Shown: piece after piece, positions 51,553-59,977 of the stretch
Position numbering within the stretch: position 1 is the first letter of the stretch
Layout of the letters: each line of letters opens with the position of its first letter
Assembly: GCA_018268935.1 (NCBI GenBank)
Contig: JAFDVS010000059.1
Span: forward strand, 106,303 to 170,302
Source: Acidobacteriota bacterium
GTDB lineage: Bacteria > Acidobacteriota > Terriglobia > Bryobacterales > Bryobacteraceae
DNA length: 64,000 nucleotides
Reading direction: 5' to 3'
Notes under the pieces: generated by a model
What the model was told of the DNA's origin: nothing
The model's database searches: none
Seen by the model: the letters and a program-made list of their open reading frames with translations, nothing else
Position numbers and translations under genes: made by a program

Positions 51553-52200
51553 ATGTTTGCTACCGTCCGGGAACAGATCGAGACGATCTTTCGAGAAGAT
51601 CCAGCCGCCAAGAGTGTGGTCGAGATTTTCCTTTGTTACCCCGGCTTCCATGCGATTCTGATGCACCGGCTGGCTCACCGGCTCTATCGCATGCATGTGC
51701 CGCTGCTGCCGCGCGTGCTGTCGCAAATCAGCCGCTTCTTCACGGGCATTGAAATCCACCCGGGGGCGAAGATCGGGCGCCGGTTCTTTATCGATCACGG
51801 GATGGGCGTGGTGATCGGTGAGACTACGGAAATCGGCGACGATGTGTTGCTCTATCAGGGAGTGACGCTCGGCGGTACGGGCAAGGATCAGGGCAAGCGT
51901 CATCCCACGCTCGGCAACCATGTCGTGGTGGGCACAGGCGCGAAGGTGCTGGGCAATATCACGGTTGGCGATTTCGTAAAGATCGGCGCGGGCAGCGTGG
52001 TGGTGCGCCCGGTGCCGGAGCATTCCACGGTGGTGGGCATTCCCGGCAAAATCGTGCGCTCGAAATCGGAGCCGATTGAGGTGCTGGAGCACGGCAAACT
52101 GCCGGATCCGGAATGGCAGGCGATTGAGGAACTGAAGGCGCGCATTGAGCAACTGGAGACGCAGTTGCGCATCCATCGCGACGACCATGTCGCGCGTTAG
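51553..52200 (+). CDS. cysE: Serine O-acetyltransferase
   Basis: A 215-residue protein of the short EpsC/CysE type. The N-terminal helices (VEIFLCYPGFHAILMHRLAHRL) lead to a left-handed beta-helix with GIEIHPGAKIGRRFFIDHGMGVVIGETTEIGDDVLLYQGVTLGGTGKDQGKRHPTLG (span 51748-51915), including the catalytic His (IDHG) and acetyl-CoA site. It makes O-acetylserine for cysteine synthesis. The C-terminal 45 residues are helical and hydrophilic. Its TAG and the TAA of alanine racemase on the other strand share three bases (TTAG at 52197-52200). Confidence 0.93.
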   Translation: MFATVREQIETIFREDPAAKSVVEIFLCYPGFHAILMHRLAHRLYRMHVPLLPRVLSQISRFFTGIEIHPGAKIGRRFFIDHGMGVVIGETTEIGDDVLLYQGVTLGGTGKDQGKRHPTLGNHVVVGTGAKVLGNITVGDFVKIGAGSVVVRPVPEHSTVVGIPGKIVRSKSEPIEVLEHGKLPDPEWQAIEELKARIEQLETQLRIHRDDHVAR

Positions 52201-53285
52201 ACGTAGACGCGCTTCACGCGGCTGCTGATTCCACACAACACAGCGTAGGTGATGGTGCCGGCGGCGCGCGCCAGGTGGCGTGCATCCTGTTGTGCATCGC
52301 CATCGCTGCCGATGATGGTCACGGTATCGCCGGCTTTAAGATGCGGAGCGTGAGTGATATCGATGGTGGTGAGATCCATGGATACCGCACCGAGGATGGG
52401 TGCGGGACGGCCGCCCGCGAGAATGCGGCCGCGATTGGAGAGCTTGTGGGGCAGACCGTCGGCGTAGCCGATGCCGAGCACGGCGATGCGCATGTCGCGC
52501 TGCGCCCAATACATGGCTCCATAGCCCAGCGGTGAACCGCGCTCAATCTCCTTCACCAGAACGATTGACGCCTTCCAGGCAAGCACCGGCTTCACCTCCA
52601 GCAGCGGACGCGGCGCTTCCTTGCCGGGTGTCCAGTAGCCGTAAACAGCGATGCCCGGACGCACCATATTCTGCCAGGTGTGGCGGCGCGGCAGCATCAC
52701 CGGATTGGTGCTGGCCATGTGGACATATCGCGGGGAATGGCCGCCGGCGCTGAGCGCTTCGCGCACGGCTTCGAAGGTTTCCACCTGCAGATCGGTTTGC
52801 GGGGAAGAGAAGTCGGCGGAAGAAGCGAAGTGCGTCATCAGGCCTTCGAGCGTGGCCGGATGCGCCGCTACGGCTTCCACGATTTCCCGCGGGGTGGCGC
52901 GCACACCGAGCCGTCCCATGCCGCTATCCACTTTGAGGTGATAGGGGATGTCGCCGATGGCGCCGATATCGGCCAGATCGTGGATGGCCGGGGTCAGTTC
53001 GAACTCCTTGAGCAGCGGGCGCTCCCAGGGAAGCACTCCTCCCATAATGAGCACTCGTGCGGCGACGCCGTGACGGCGCAGATGGAGCCCCTCATCGACA
53101 CTCGAAACGGCGAGCCATTCCGCGCCCTCCGCGGTAAGCACCGCGGCCACTTCGGCGGCGCCGTGGCGATAGGCATCGGCCTTCACTACGGGCATCACGG
53201 CCACGCTCTCACCCACAGCTTTTCGGATGGCCTGGAAATTGGCGGCCAGGCGCTCCCGCGAGATTTCCACCCAGCAGCGCATCAT
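52197..53285 (-). CDS. alr: Alanine racemase
   Basis: A 362-residue fold-type III PLP enzyme. ATG 53285 gives MMRCWVEISRERLAANFQAI; the PLP Lys is Lys35 in PVVKADAYRHG. YHLKVDSGMGRLGVR, NMVRPGIAVYGYWTP and SPLGYGAMY (catalytic Tyr region), PILGAVSMDLTTIDI complete the family pattern. It makes D-alanine for peptidoglycan. It is the last gene of the glycosyltransferase operon, its start overlapping the preceding stop by four bases. An alternative start at 53282 would shorten it by one residue. Confidence 0.95.
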   Translation of the reverse strand: MMRCWVEISRERLAANFQAIRKAVGESVAVMPVVKADAYRHGAAEVAAVLTAEGAEWLAVSSVDEGLHLRRHGVAARVLIMGGVLPWERPLLKEFELTPAIHDLADIGAIGDIPYHLKVDSGMGRLGVRATPREIVEAVAAHPATLEGLMTHFASSADFSSPQTDLQVETFEAVREALSAGGHSPRYVHMASTNPVMLPRRHTWQNMVRPGIAVYGYWTPGKEAPRPLLEVKPVLAWKASIVLVKEIERGSPLGYGAMYWAQRDMRIAVLGIGYADGLPHKLSNRGRILAGGRPAPILGAVSMDLTTIDITHAPHLKAGDTVTIIGSDGDAQQDARHLARAAGTITYAVLCGISSRVKRVYV

Positions 53286-54367
53286 CGGGCCAACTCCGTG
53301 AAAAGCCGCTCGTAGCTGGTAGTCACCGCGTCCCAACTGTAGCGTTCGGCCACGCGTTCCATCGCTTTGCGCCCCCACTGTTCGCGTTCGGTTTCCGTCA
53401 TCGACAGCACTTGCTTCATCTTATCCGTCAATTGCCCGGGCTCAAAGGGAATCCCGACGCCCCCCGCTACTTCGTGATTTTCCGGAGTGTTCAGGTAGAG
53501 CACGACGCATCCGCGGCCCATGGCTTCGATCAAGGCCGGGTGCGTGCCGCCGACCTCGGTGGCGTGCACGTAGGCGAGGCAGTGCGACTGCAGTTCGCGA
53601 TAGCCATCGCCGTAGATTGCGCCGGGCAGCAAGACTCGCGGGTTGCGTGTGTCGCGCACGCGGCGGATGTACTCCGCGGCGTAAGGAGCATCGCCGATCA
53701 GTGCCAGCTTCACATCGGTATCCACGGCTTCGAACGCTTCCCGTACCAGCAACGGATGGTTTTCCGGCTCGAAACGGGTGACATAGAGGAAGTATCGGCC
53801 TGCTTCCAGGCCCAACTCATCGAGCGCATTCTTTGTGTCCACCTTGCCCAGGGGCGCGCCATAGGGGATGAACGTGGTTTCGGCGTGATAGCGCTGCCGG
53901 TAATACTCGGCGATCTGTTCGGCGTCGCTGATGGCGCGGGTGGGGAACCATGTGGACAGCCGCTCCGATAGCAGATACCAGGCCTGGGCCAGCTTGTTCC
54001 ACTTCTTTCGCTTACGCTCCAGGCCATCGACGTTCAACGCCACTGGAATGCCTCTCAATCTCGGCATCCAGGTGTAGATGGCATTGGCGGCATTACAATA
54101 GAGCGCTACGTCCACGGGATGGAACAGCAGATGGAAGGTGGATACGGCGGTGTGTGCCAGCGTGTCGAAATATTTGTGACGCAGCGTGGGCAGATACACC
54201 AGCCGCACGCCAAGGAATTCATTCGCGGTGTGCCGGGCACGGCAGTACACGGTAACGGTGTGCCCACGGGCCACCAGGCGTTTGGATAATTCTTCGGCGA
54301 AGGTTTCAAAGCCCCCATATCGGGCCGGGATGCCACGAGTGCCGAGAATCGCGATGCGCAGTGGCAA
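53282..54367 (-). CDS. GT4-type glycosyltransferase with DUF1972 N-domain
   Basis: A 361-residue protein. RIAILGTRGIPARYGGFETFAEELSKRL is the DUF1972 signature of rhamnosyl- or related GT4 transferases (span 54280-54361). The second Rossmann domain has FLYVTRFEPENHPLLVREAF, AEYIRRVRD and HATEVGGTHPALIEAMGRGCVVLYLNTPENHEV with the donor-binding E-x7-E. It probably transfers a nucleotide-sugar-derived residue to a growing surface polysaccharide on the cytoplasmic side. It lies between a GT2 gene (six-base gap) and alr (ATGA overlap). Confidence 0.9.
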   Translation of the reverse strand: MPLRIAILGTRGIPARYGGFETFAEELSKRLVARGHTVTVYCRARHTANEFLGVRLVYLPTLRHKYFDTLAHTAVSTFHLLFHPVDVALYCNAANAIYTWMPRLRGIPVALNVDGLERKRKKWNKLAQAWYLLSERLSTWFPTRAISDAEQIAEYYRQRYHAETTFIPYGAPLGKVDTKNALDELGLEAGRYFLYVTRFEPENHPLLVREAFEAVDTDVKLALIGDAPYAAEYIRRVRDTRNPRVLLPGAIYGDGYRELQSHCLAYVHATEVGGTHPALIEAMGRGCVVLYLNTPENHEVAGGVGIPFEPGQLTDKMKQVLSMTETEREQWGRKAMERVAERYSWDAVTTSYERLFTELAR

Positions 54368-54373
54368 CAGGCT

Positions 54374-55423
54374 TCAGCCTCGCGCCGCCCTCGATTTGGC
54401 GGTGACCCGCGAGCGCACCTTCGGCGCAGGCAGGCTCACCGGTTCGTTGCGGAACCAACTGGCCATATACTCGTCGCTGACGCGCTTGCGCTTCATGATC
54501 TCCTTGCGCTTCGACATCAGCCGTGACCAGTTTTTCGCCAGGTAGGGAAACGCCTTGAGCGAACTGTGCTCATAGAGCACGCAGCAACTTACCACCATCA
54601 GGTCGCGCCACAGGATGGGGAAGAAATTTTTCCGGTAGAGATCGGAGGTGATGTTCTTCACGCGCATCAGGAAGCGATTCTTCACCGAATGCATATTGAT
54701 GGCGGCGGGCAGTGCGCGGCGATTGCCGGGCAGCACGGCGCGGACGTGATAGCCATGGGCCAGAGGCGTATAGATGCAGTGCCATCCGAGCAGTTGGGCA
54801 CGCCAGGCGACGTCGGCATCTTCGCGATAGGTAAAGAAATCGGAATCGAAGAATTCGCCGAAGATAGAGATGTCCTCAATCATCTCGCGGCGGTAGAGCG
54901 CGGCCGCGGCGGTGGCGCCGAAGACATACTCGTGCTTGAGGAAATGGCCGTTGTCTACTTCCTGGCTGCCGCGATCGAGGTGCCGCAGCATCGGGGTGAA
55001 GTACATGCCGGTGGAATCGACCATCGGCGTATCGGGCAAATCGAACGTGGCGGAGATCGCCAGCAGCTTGCCGCACACCGTGCCCACCTTCGGATCCACC
55101 TGCCCGGCTTCCACCATCGATTCGATGAAGTTCGGCAGCAGCAGAACGTCGGGATTGAGGGTCAGCACCCAATCGCTGGCAGAAAGCCGGATGGCCTGAT
55201 TCTGCGCCGCGGCGAACCCGATGTTCTCGTCGTTATAGACGATGCGGCAGCGATCTTCGAACTGTTCCAGAATATCGACCGTGCCGTCAGTGGAGGCGTT
55301 GTCGATGATGATGATTTCCTTGTTTCCGTAGCGCTGGGCGAGCACGGATTCAAGACATCGTTTGATGAAGCGGCCACTGTTATAGGTTACGAGCGTGACA
55401 GATACAGAATCGTTAGAAGCCAT
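54374..55423 (-). CDS. GT2 family glycosyltransferase
   Basis: A 349-residue GT2 enzyme: VTLVTYNSGRFIKRCLESVL, IIIIDNASTDGTVDIL, NIGFAAAQNQAIRLS and the metal-binding DWVLTLNPDVLLLPNFI (DxD-like N-P-D), and EDADVAWRAQLLGW (E-D acid base). The last 110 residues are basic and helical (KRKEIMKRKRVSDEYM). It resembles rhamnosyl-type GT2 transferases of polysaccharide clusters. It overlaps the upstream GT2 gene by 11 bases. The acceptor is unknown. Confidence 0.9.
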   Translation of the reverse strand: MASNDSVSVTLVTYNSGRFIKRCLESVLAQRYGNKEIIIIDNASTDGTVDILEQFEDRCRIVYNDENIGFAAAQNQAIRLSASDWVLTLNPDVLLLPNFIESMVEAGQVDPKVGTVCGKLLAISATFDLPDTPMVDSTGMYFTPMLRHLDRGSQEVDNGHFLKHEYVFGATAAAALYRREMIEDISIFGEFFDSDFFTYREDADVAWRAQLLGWHCIYTPLAHGYHVRAVLPGNRRALPAAINMHSVKNRFLMRVKNITSDLYRKNFFPILWRDLMVVSCCVLYEHSSLKAFPYLAKNWSRLMSKRKEIMKRKRVSDEYMASWFRNEPVSLPAPKVRSRVTAKSRAARG

Positions 55424-56372
55424 GTATAGAGGCCTGATTATTATTTGTAGGGGGAGAAACCGCGCCTCGGTCGCCGAGGACCAGATAGCGGCTGGCCAAT
55501 TGAATCACCTTAGCATAAACGAAAGCAGGTTCCATGGACTGGAATCGGACCATCCCCATTACTGCGCGCAGCAACGCTCCTCCCATAACCGCAAGGCAGA
55601 CAACCGCCAAGCCACTGCGGGAGAGGTGCTTGCCAGCATACTTCAGTAGGCTACCATACCAGTACCGTTCGCGTGTGGACCAGTCCAATTGGCGGGCGGA
55701 GTGGCCGCCGCTGTGAATGGCTTCTGCCCCAGGCAGGTAGCGGATGGCGAACCCGTTCTCCAACAATCGTTTGCAGAAATCGACATCTTCGAACCAGGCG
55801 GGGTGGAAACGTTCGTCAAATCCGCCCAACTGCTCCCAAATGCGCCGCTCAAAGAGGAAGAACGCGCCGGCGGGCTGTTCGACGAAGGCGGGTTGGTCCG
55901 CGGGCAGGTCCAGGCAGCGGTAACGGAGGTTGGCGGGGTTCGATGGAAACAACCGGTTGAGCCCCAGCACTTCGCAGGAAAGGGATACGGGTGTCGGAAA
56001 CCGGCGGATGTGGAACGCCTGTTGCGAGGCACCTGAGGGATCGGCGAGCCTTCCGGTCGCAGCGCCGAACTGCAGGCAGGCGGCACGGAGTTCCTCCAGG
56101 CCCTTCGTGAGTGCGGCGTCCGGATTGAGCAGCAGGATCACGCTGCTGGTGGCCGCGGCCACACCCTGGTTGACCCCGCCCGCGAAGCCGCGATTCTCTG
56201 CATTGGCGATGAGGCGAACCTGCGCGTAGCGTTGGACCACCGCCACGGTGCCATCGGTGGAGGCGTTATCGATGACGATCACCTCACGCGCGCGCCCGAG
56301 GCACGATTCCAGGCAACGGGCAATGACGTCCGCCGAATGGTAGGTGACGATGACAACCGAGACGTCCGTCAT
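55413..56372 (-). CDS. GT2 family glycosyltransferase
   Basis: A 319-residue GT2 enzyme from ATG 56372 (longer frames are not family-like). Motifs: VSVVIVTYHSADVIARCLES, EVIVIDNASTDGTV, NRGFAGGVNQGVA, ILLLNPDAAL (N-P-D donor/metal motif), GAFFLFERRIWEQLGGFDERF and WFEDVDFCKRLLENGF. The C-terminus has a hydrophobic segment (SGLAVVCLAVMGGALLRAVMG) likely to anchor it in the membrane. It is linked by ATGA to the preceding GT2 gene and overlaps the following one by 11 bases. Confidence 0.9.
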   Translation of the reverse strand: MTDVSVVIVTYHSADVIARCLESCLGRAREVIVIDNASTDGTVAVVQRYAQVRLIANAENRGFAGGVNQGVAAATSSVILLLNPDAALTKGLEELRAACLQFGAATGRLADPSGASQQAFHIRRFPTPVSLSCEVLGLNRLFPSNPANLRYRCLDLPADQPAFVEQPAGAFFLFERRIWEQLGGFDERFHPAWFEDVDFCKRLLENGFAIRYLPGAEAIHSGGHSARQLDWSTRERYWYGSLLKYAGKHLSRSGLAVVCLAVMGGALLRAVMGMVRFQSMEPAFVYAKVIQLASRYLVLGDRGAVSPPTNNNQASIHGF

Positions 56373-57343
56373 GTGAGCAGGAAATAGAGGCGCCAGAACC
56401 AATCGTACCCTGCCTCGCGCTGCAGGGTTTGGATCTGCTGCTCCGATTGACGCAGTACGGGATCGAGGTTGGGCTCGTGGGGGGAGCGCGGCTGCCGGCG
56501 GAGGGCGGCGATACCCTCCCATTTGCCGCGGAGATAGGCGCCGCCTGCTCCATGCTTCGCCGCGACCAGGCCCCACAGGCCTTGCCCGATGAGCACTGGC
56601 CAGCCGTAGCGCCAGATCCAGCCGGCGGGGTAATGCTTGGCGATTAATAGCAACTGGTTGCGGGCGATGCGGCGGACGGTTTCCGGATTCCAGCGGCCGA
56701 GCGTGGCGCTGGCTTCGTGAGTGGCGGCAACATCGCCCACGTAAATGCCATTGAGTCCTGCTTTGGCGCAGCGCAGGCCGAAATCCACGTCTTCCAGATA
56801 CGATTCGAAGCGCTCATCGAGCAGGCCGGTTCTTTCAAATAGCGACTTGCGGAACAGCGCCGCTGTGAAGGGGGCGGAGCAGATCGTGCGATCGGTGGAC
56901 CAGAGACTCGTGTCGGGTTTGCCATTGCCGGCGCGCCAGGCGCAGCCCGAACGGCTAAGCAGATCGAAGGATCCATCGAGGGTGCTGGTTTCCGCGGCTC
57001 GCAGCAGGCGGCCGGTGGCAAACCAGGCATCGCGGTGGCGGGCGGCGTCCAATAGCCGCTCCAGCCAGTGCGCCGGCAGATGCACATCGTTGTTGAGGAT
57101 GGCGATCCATTCGGTCCCGGCCGCCTCAATGCCTCGGTTGACGGCGTAGGCGAAGCCTCGATTTTCAGGGAGTGTAATCACGGTGGCGCCCTGGGCTTGT
57201 GCTGCCTGGGCCGAGCCATCGGTAGAGCCGTTATCGACCACGATCGTATGCGCGGGGGAAAGCGACTGCGCCTGCCAATCCCGAAGCAGGCCGAGCAGCA
57301 GGTCGCGGCGATTCCAGTTCGGGATGACGGCGGTGACGCTCAT
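56369..57343 (-). CDS. GT2 family glycosyltransferase
   Basis: A 324-residue GT2 enzyme: VTAVIPNWNRRDLLLGLLRDW, HTIVVDNGSTDGSAQ, NRGFAYAVNRGIEAAG, WIAILNNDVHLP (N-N-D motif) and YLEDVDFGLRCAKAGLNGIYVGD. The tail has one hydrophobic stretch and ends after WFWRLYFLLT. It is the second gene of the operon, three bases after the dolichol-phosphate-mannosyltransferase-like gene. It is likely to act on a surface polysaccharide or lipid-linked saccharide. Confidence 0.9.
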   Translation of the reverse strand: MSVTAVIPNWNRRDLLLGLLRDWQAQSLSPAHTIVVDNGSTDGSAQAAQAQGATVITLPENRGFAYAVNRGIEAAGTEWIAILNNDVHLPAHWLERLLDAARHRDAWFATGRLLRAAETSTLDGSFDLLSRSGCAWRAGNGKPDTSLWSTDRTICSAPFTAALFRKSLFERTGLLDERFESYLEDVDFGLRCAKAGLNGIYVGDVAATHEASATLGRWNPETVRRIARNQLLLIAKHYPAGWIWRYGWPVLIGQGLWGLVAAKHGAGGAYLRGKWEGIAALRRQPRSPHEPNLDPVLRQSEQQIQTLQREAGYDWFWRLYFLLT

Positions 57344-57346
57344 CGA

Positions 57347-58033
57347 TTAGGCACGGCGCTTGCGCGGGCTGAAGCGCTTCTTGACCAGGAAATAGAGGTT
57401 GTAGAAGCCGTCCCGCCAGGGGTTGAGCTTGATTTCGCCCAGGCGCGAGGAGTATTGAATCGAGATCTCCTGGAAGCGCACCCCGGCGCGCAGGGCTTCG
57501 ATTTTGATCTCTTCGCTGAACGCCATGCTGTCCGATTCGAGGTTCATCTGGTCGAGGATGGAGCGCCGGAACACCCACATGCCGGATTGCGAATCGCGGA
57601 CCCAGCGGAAGTACAGCAGCGACATCGCCACGCTAAGCACGAAATTGCCGAATTTGTGTTTGAAGCTCATGGCGCGGCGGTCGCGCACAGGGAACCGCGA
57701 GGCGTTGAGGAAATCGACTTCCAGGTGGAGGAAGGCTTCGAGCAGGTAGGAGATGGCGTCAGGGGGGTAGCTGTGATCGCCGTCGAGGGTGATGATGACG
57801 TCGCCGGTGGCCTCGCGAAAGCCGCGCTTGTAACTGCTGCCGTAGCCACGGACGTCCTCCCGAATGACGAATGCGCCGAGCGATGCCGCCACTTCCGCCG
57901 TACGGTCGGTGGAGGCATTGTCCACGACAATGACCTGATCGACGAAAGCCGGCATGCGGCGGAGAACCTGTTCGACCCCCTGCTCTTCGTTGAGGCAGGG
58001 GATCACGACTGTGATCGAGAGCCCTTTATACAA
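57347..58033 (-). CDS. GT2 glycosyltransferase, polyprenol-phosphate sugar transferase (DPM1)-like
   Basis: A 228-residue GT2 of the DPM/undecaprenyl-phosphate type: ITVVIPCLNEEQGVEQVL, VIVVDNASTDRTAEVA, GYGSSYKRGFREATGDVIITLDGDHSYPP (DxD at D-G-D; span 57764-57850) and RDSQSGMWVFRRSIL. It lacks a long membrane tail. It likely charges polyprenyl phosphate with a sugar, which suits the first step of a surface-glycan pathway. The only plausible start is TTG 58033, six bases after a TACAAT box. It heads the five-glycosyltransferase/alr operon. Confidence 0.9.
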   Translation of the reverse strand: MYKGLSITVVIPCLNEEQGVEQVLRRMPAFVDQVIVVDNASTDRTAEVAASLGAFVIREDVRGYGSSYKRGFREATGDVIITLDGDHSYPPDAISYLLEAFLHLEVDFLNASRFPVRDRRAMSFKHKFGNFVLSVAMSLLYFRWVRDSQSGMWVFRRSILDQMNLESDSMAFSEEIKIEALRAGVRFQEISIQYSSRLGEIKLNPWRDGFYNLYFLVKKRFSPRKRRA

Positions 58034-58045
58034 ACTGCTATTGTA
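58034..58045 (-). promoter_or_regulatory. Shared divergent -10 region, TACAAT six bases before TTG
   Basis: Leftward: TACAAT (58045-58040), spacer AGCAGT, TTG 58033. On the other strand the same bases contain TATTGT (58039-58044), 14 bases before ATG 58059. The two -10 candidates overlap, so the operons could exclude each other. Confidence 0.5.
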
Positions 58046-58058
58046 ACGCTCCGGGTTG

Positions 58059-58304
58059 ATGAAACCGATGATGCTGGAAGAAGTAGGAGCAGGTCAGGAA
58101 AGAGCAATGCGCATGCTGAGTCCCGAGGAAGTGGAGGCTCGCTTCCAACGCATCGAAGCCACTCTCCAGAACATCGCCGACCGACAGGAGGAAATGGCCG
58201 CACGCCAGCAGTACCACGATGAAGCTTTCGACCGAATGGATGCGCGCATGTTGCAACTCGACGCCCATATGGCCAAACTCACGGAAACCATGGATCGGCT
58301 GTAG
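58059..58304 (+). CDS. Small coiled-coil protein
   Basis: An 81-residue protein; TTG 58056 or ATG 58068 are alternative starts. Most of it is one amphipathic helix: EEVEARFQRIEATLQNIADRQEEMAARQQ, then MDARMLQLDAHMAKLTETMDRL, with hydrophobic residues spaced for a coiled coil. There is no signal or known domain. Similar small coiled-coil proteins are common in Acidobacteria and unassigned. It is divergent from the glycosyltransferase operon. The 200-base gap after it is C-rich around 58339-58365 and contains a hairpin near 58470. Confidence 0.6.
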   Translation: MKPMMLEEVGAGQERAMRMLSPEEVEARFQRIEATLQNIADRQEEMAARQQYHDEAFDRMDARMLQLDAHMAKLTETMDRL

Positions 58305-58469
58305 TCCATCCATTCGGAGGGGCTCCGGCGAGCGCCTGTGATCCCCCATCCCCCCCTCCGGCTACGACGGTTGATGCGCCCACTGACAGAACTTCCTTAG
58401 CTCCCATCCCAAGCGTTTCCCCGATACCCCGTACCATCGATTCACGGCATGCTGAAGCTGTAAGGCGAT

Positions 58470-58486
58470 TTCCGCCTCCGGCGGAA
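58470..58486 (+). promoter_or_regulatory. Hairpin in the leader of the polyproline coiled-coil gene
   Basis: TTCCGCC (58470-58476) and GGCGGAA (58480-58486) form a perfect seven-base stem with a three-base loop, ending four bases before the AAGGGG ribosome site of the gene at 58505. Confidence 0.45.
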
Positions 58487-58504
58487 GAAGGGGAAGTATC
58501 CAGC

Positions 58505-59263
58505 ATGACTTCGGAGGTTCTGCGCAATATTCTCAGCGAGGAGTTCGTGGCATCGGAAAACCGGGTGACCACGATCGTGGAGAGCCGCATCGGGGATTTG
58601 ATTGAGAACCGGGTTCGCCAGTTGGTGGAAACACGGGTTGGCGAAGTGGTGGATCAGCGCGTAAAGGAAGCCCTGGCGCAGTGGCAGCCTCCTGTTCCGG
58701 CAGCGCCGCCTGCCGCCGTTGCCGCCGAAGCACCCGTTGCACCGATTGTGGTCGCCGCTCCCCCGCCGCCTCCGCCTCCCCCGCCCCCTCCGCCGGCGCC
58801 CATCGTCGATCCGGTGCTGGCGGAAAACGTCGCCAAGTGCGAGATGCATCTGCGCGAGGAATTTGCTTCATCCGAACACCGGCTGAAGGCGGAGTTGCTC
58901 GCCCTTGAAGGCCGGCTACGGGAAGATCTGGCTGCTTCCGTGGCCCGGCTGCGCGAGGCAATGGAGAGCTACACCCGTGAGGAACTGGCCGTCACGGAAC
59001 CACGCCTGCGCGAGGAACTGAGTGCCACCGAGTTCCGCCTGCAGGAACTTGTGCACGGTATGGAAGCCGCAATGCTCAAGGCATTCCACCACCAGGCCTC
59101 CGTCGGCGAGATGCGGCTGAAAAAGCTGGAAGTGGACGCTGCCAATGGGGCCATTCTCCATACCGAACGTATGTCCGACCTCGGCGAGCGTGTGCGCTAT
59201 ACCGAGGAGAAACTCGGCCTGGCGCCGCATAGCCGCCTGGACGAACCCCGCGCTGTCGCCTGA
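58505..59263 (+). CDS. Coiled-coil protein with polyproline linker and internal helical repeats
   Basis: A 252-residue hypothetical protein. Residues 19-56 are eight-residue repeats (VESRIGDL, IENRVRQL, VETRVGEV, VDQRVKEA). A Pro/Ala linker with a run of 12 prolines follows (about 84-95). Residues 115-190 are eleven-residue repeats starting with Leu-Arg/Lys (LREEFASSEHR, LKAELLALEGR, LREDLAASVAR, LREELSATEFR), a pattern expected for a right-handed coiled coil. There is no signal peptide or membrane segment. Possible roles are scaffolding or surface-sensing, but none is shown. It lies 200 bases after another coiled-coil gene on the same strand. Confidence 0.65.
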   Translation: MTSEVLRNILSEEFVASENRVTTIVESRIGDLIENRVRQLVETRVGEVVDQRVKEALAQWQPPVPAAPPAAVAAEAPVAPIVVAAPPPPPPPPPPPPAPIVDPVLAENVAKCEMHLREEFASSEHRLKAELLALEGRLREDLAASVARLREAMESYTREELAVTEPRLREELSATEFRLQELVHGMEAAMLKAFHHQASVGEMRLKKLEVDAANGAILHTERMSDLGERVRYTEEKLGLAPHSRLDEPRAVA

Positions 59264-59277
59264 GGACAACAAGCGGT

Positions 59278-59973
59278 ATGCGATGTCTGCTGATCCTGGC
59301 CTTGGTTGCCGCACCTGCGTTTTCACAACCCGGCGCTAAACCCAACTACTGCTTTGGGATGCTGATGTCCGCCCCAAACCGGGCGAAGATCTCCGAGGAA
59401 GAAGCGCAGAAGATCCAGGCCGGCCATATGGCGCACCTGAGTGCGCTCGGGGAGAAGCGCTGGCTGGTGGCCGCCGGTCCCATGGTGAGTCCCGGTAATC
59501 TGCGCGGCCTGGTCATCTCCAAATGCAAGTCCATTGAGGAAGCCAAGGAAATGGCCGCCCAGGATCCGGCGGTGAAAGCCGGCCGCCTTTACATCGAAGC
59601 CTATCCCTGGCATGCGCCGGATGGGCTCGGCGACCGCTATTGGGCCGAATACCGCAAAGATCCCGATCGCAAGGTGAAGATGGAAAAATACCCCATCGCC
59701 TTCCTCATGAAAAGCGTGCAGTGGAACGGCATGCCTTCCATGGACCGGTTGAAGGAGCATGGTGCTGCCGTTCAGGCCCAGATGGCGAGCGGAAAAATCA
59801 AAACCGCCGGCCCTTTTGAGGACGGCGGTGCAAAAATCGGAGTTTTCTTCTTCGCACCCATGCCCATGGAGGAGGCCCGGCAGATTGCCGAAAGCGATCC
59901 TCTGGTGAAAACGGGCCTGGCTCGCGTGGAGATGCTCGAATGGTATGCCGCGGAAGGGACGTTCCCCAACTAG
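59278..59973 (+). CDS. Tandem YciI-like domain protein, exported
   Basis: A 231-residue protein with signal peptide MRCLLILALVAAPAFS, then two YciI-like ferredoxin-fold halves: first FGMLMSAPNRAKISEEEAQKIQAGHMAHLSALGEKRWLVAAGPM (span 59350-59481) with EEAKEMAAQDPAVKAGRLYIEAYPW, second YPIAFLMKSVQWNG...LKEHGAAVQAQMASGKIKTAGPF with EEARQIAESDPLVKTGLARVEMLEW. The His in HMAHL or EHG may be the conserved YciI residue. YciI proteins are small and usually cytosolic; an exported tandem version is common in Acidobacteria. Function unknown. Confidence 0.85.
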   Translation: MRCLLILALVAAPAFSQPGAKPNYCFGMLMSAPNRAKISEEEAQKIQAGHMAHLSALGEKRWLVAAGPMVSPGNLRGLVISKCKSIEEAKEMAAQDPAVKAGRLYIEAYPWHAPDGLGDRYWAEYRKDPDRKVKMEKYPIAFLMKSVQWNGMPSMDRLKEHGAAVQAQMASGKIKTAGPFEDGGAKIGVFFFAPMPMEEARQIAESDPLVKTGLARVEMLEWYAAEGTFPN

Positions 59974-59977
59974 CGGC

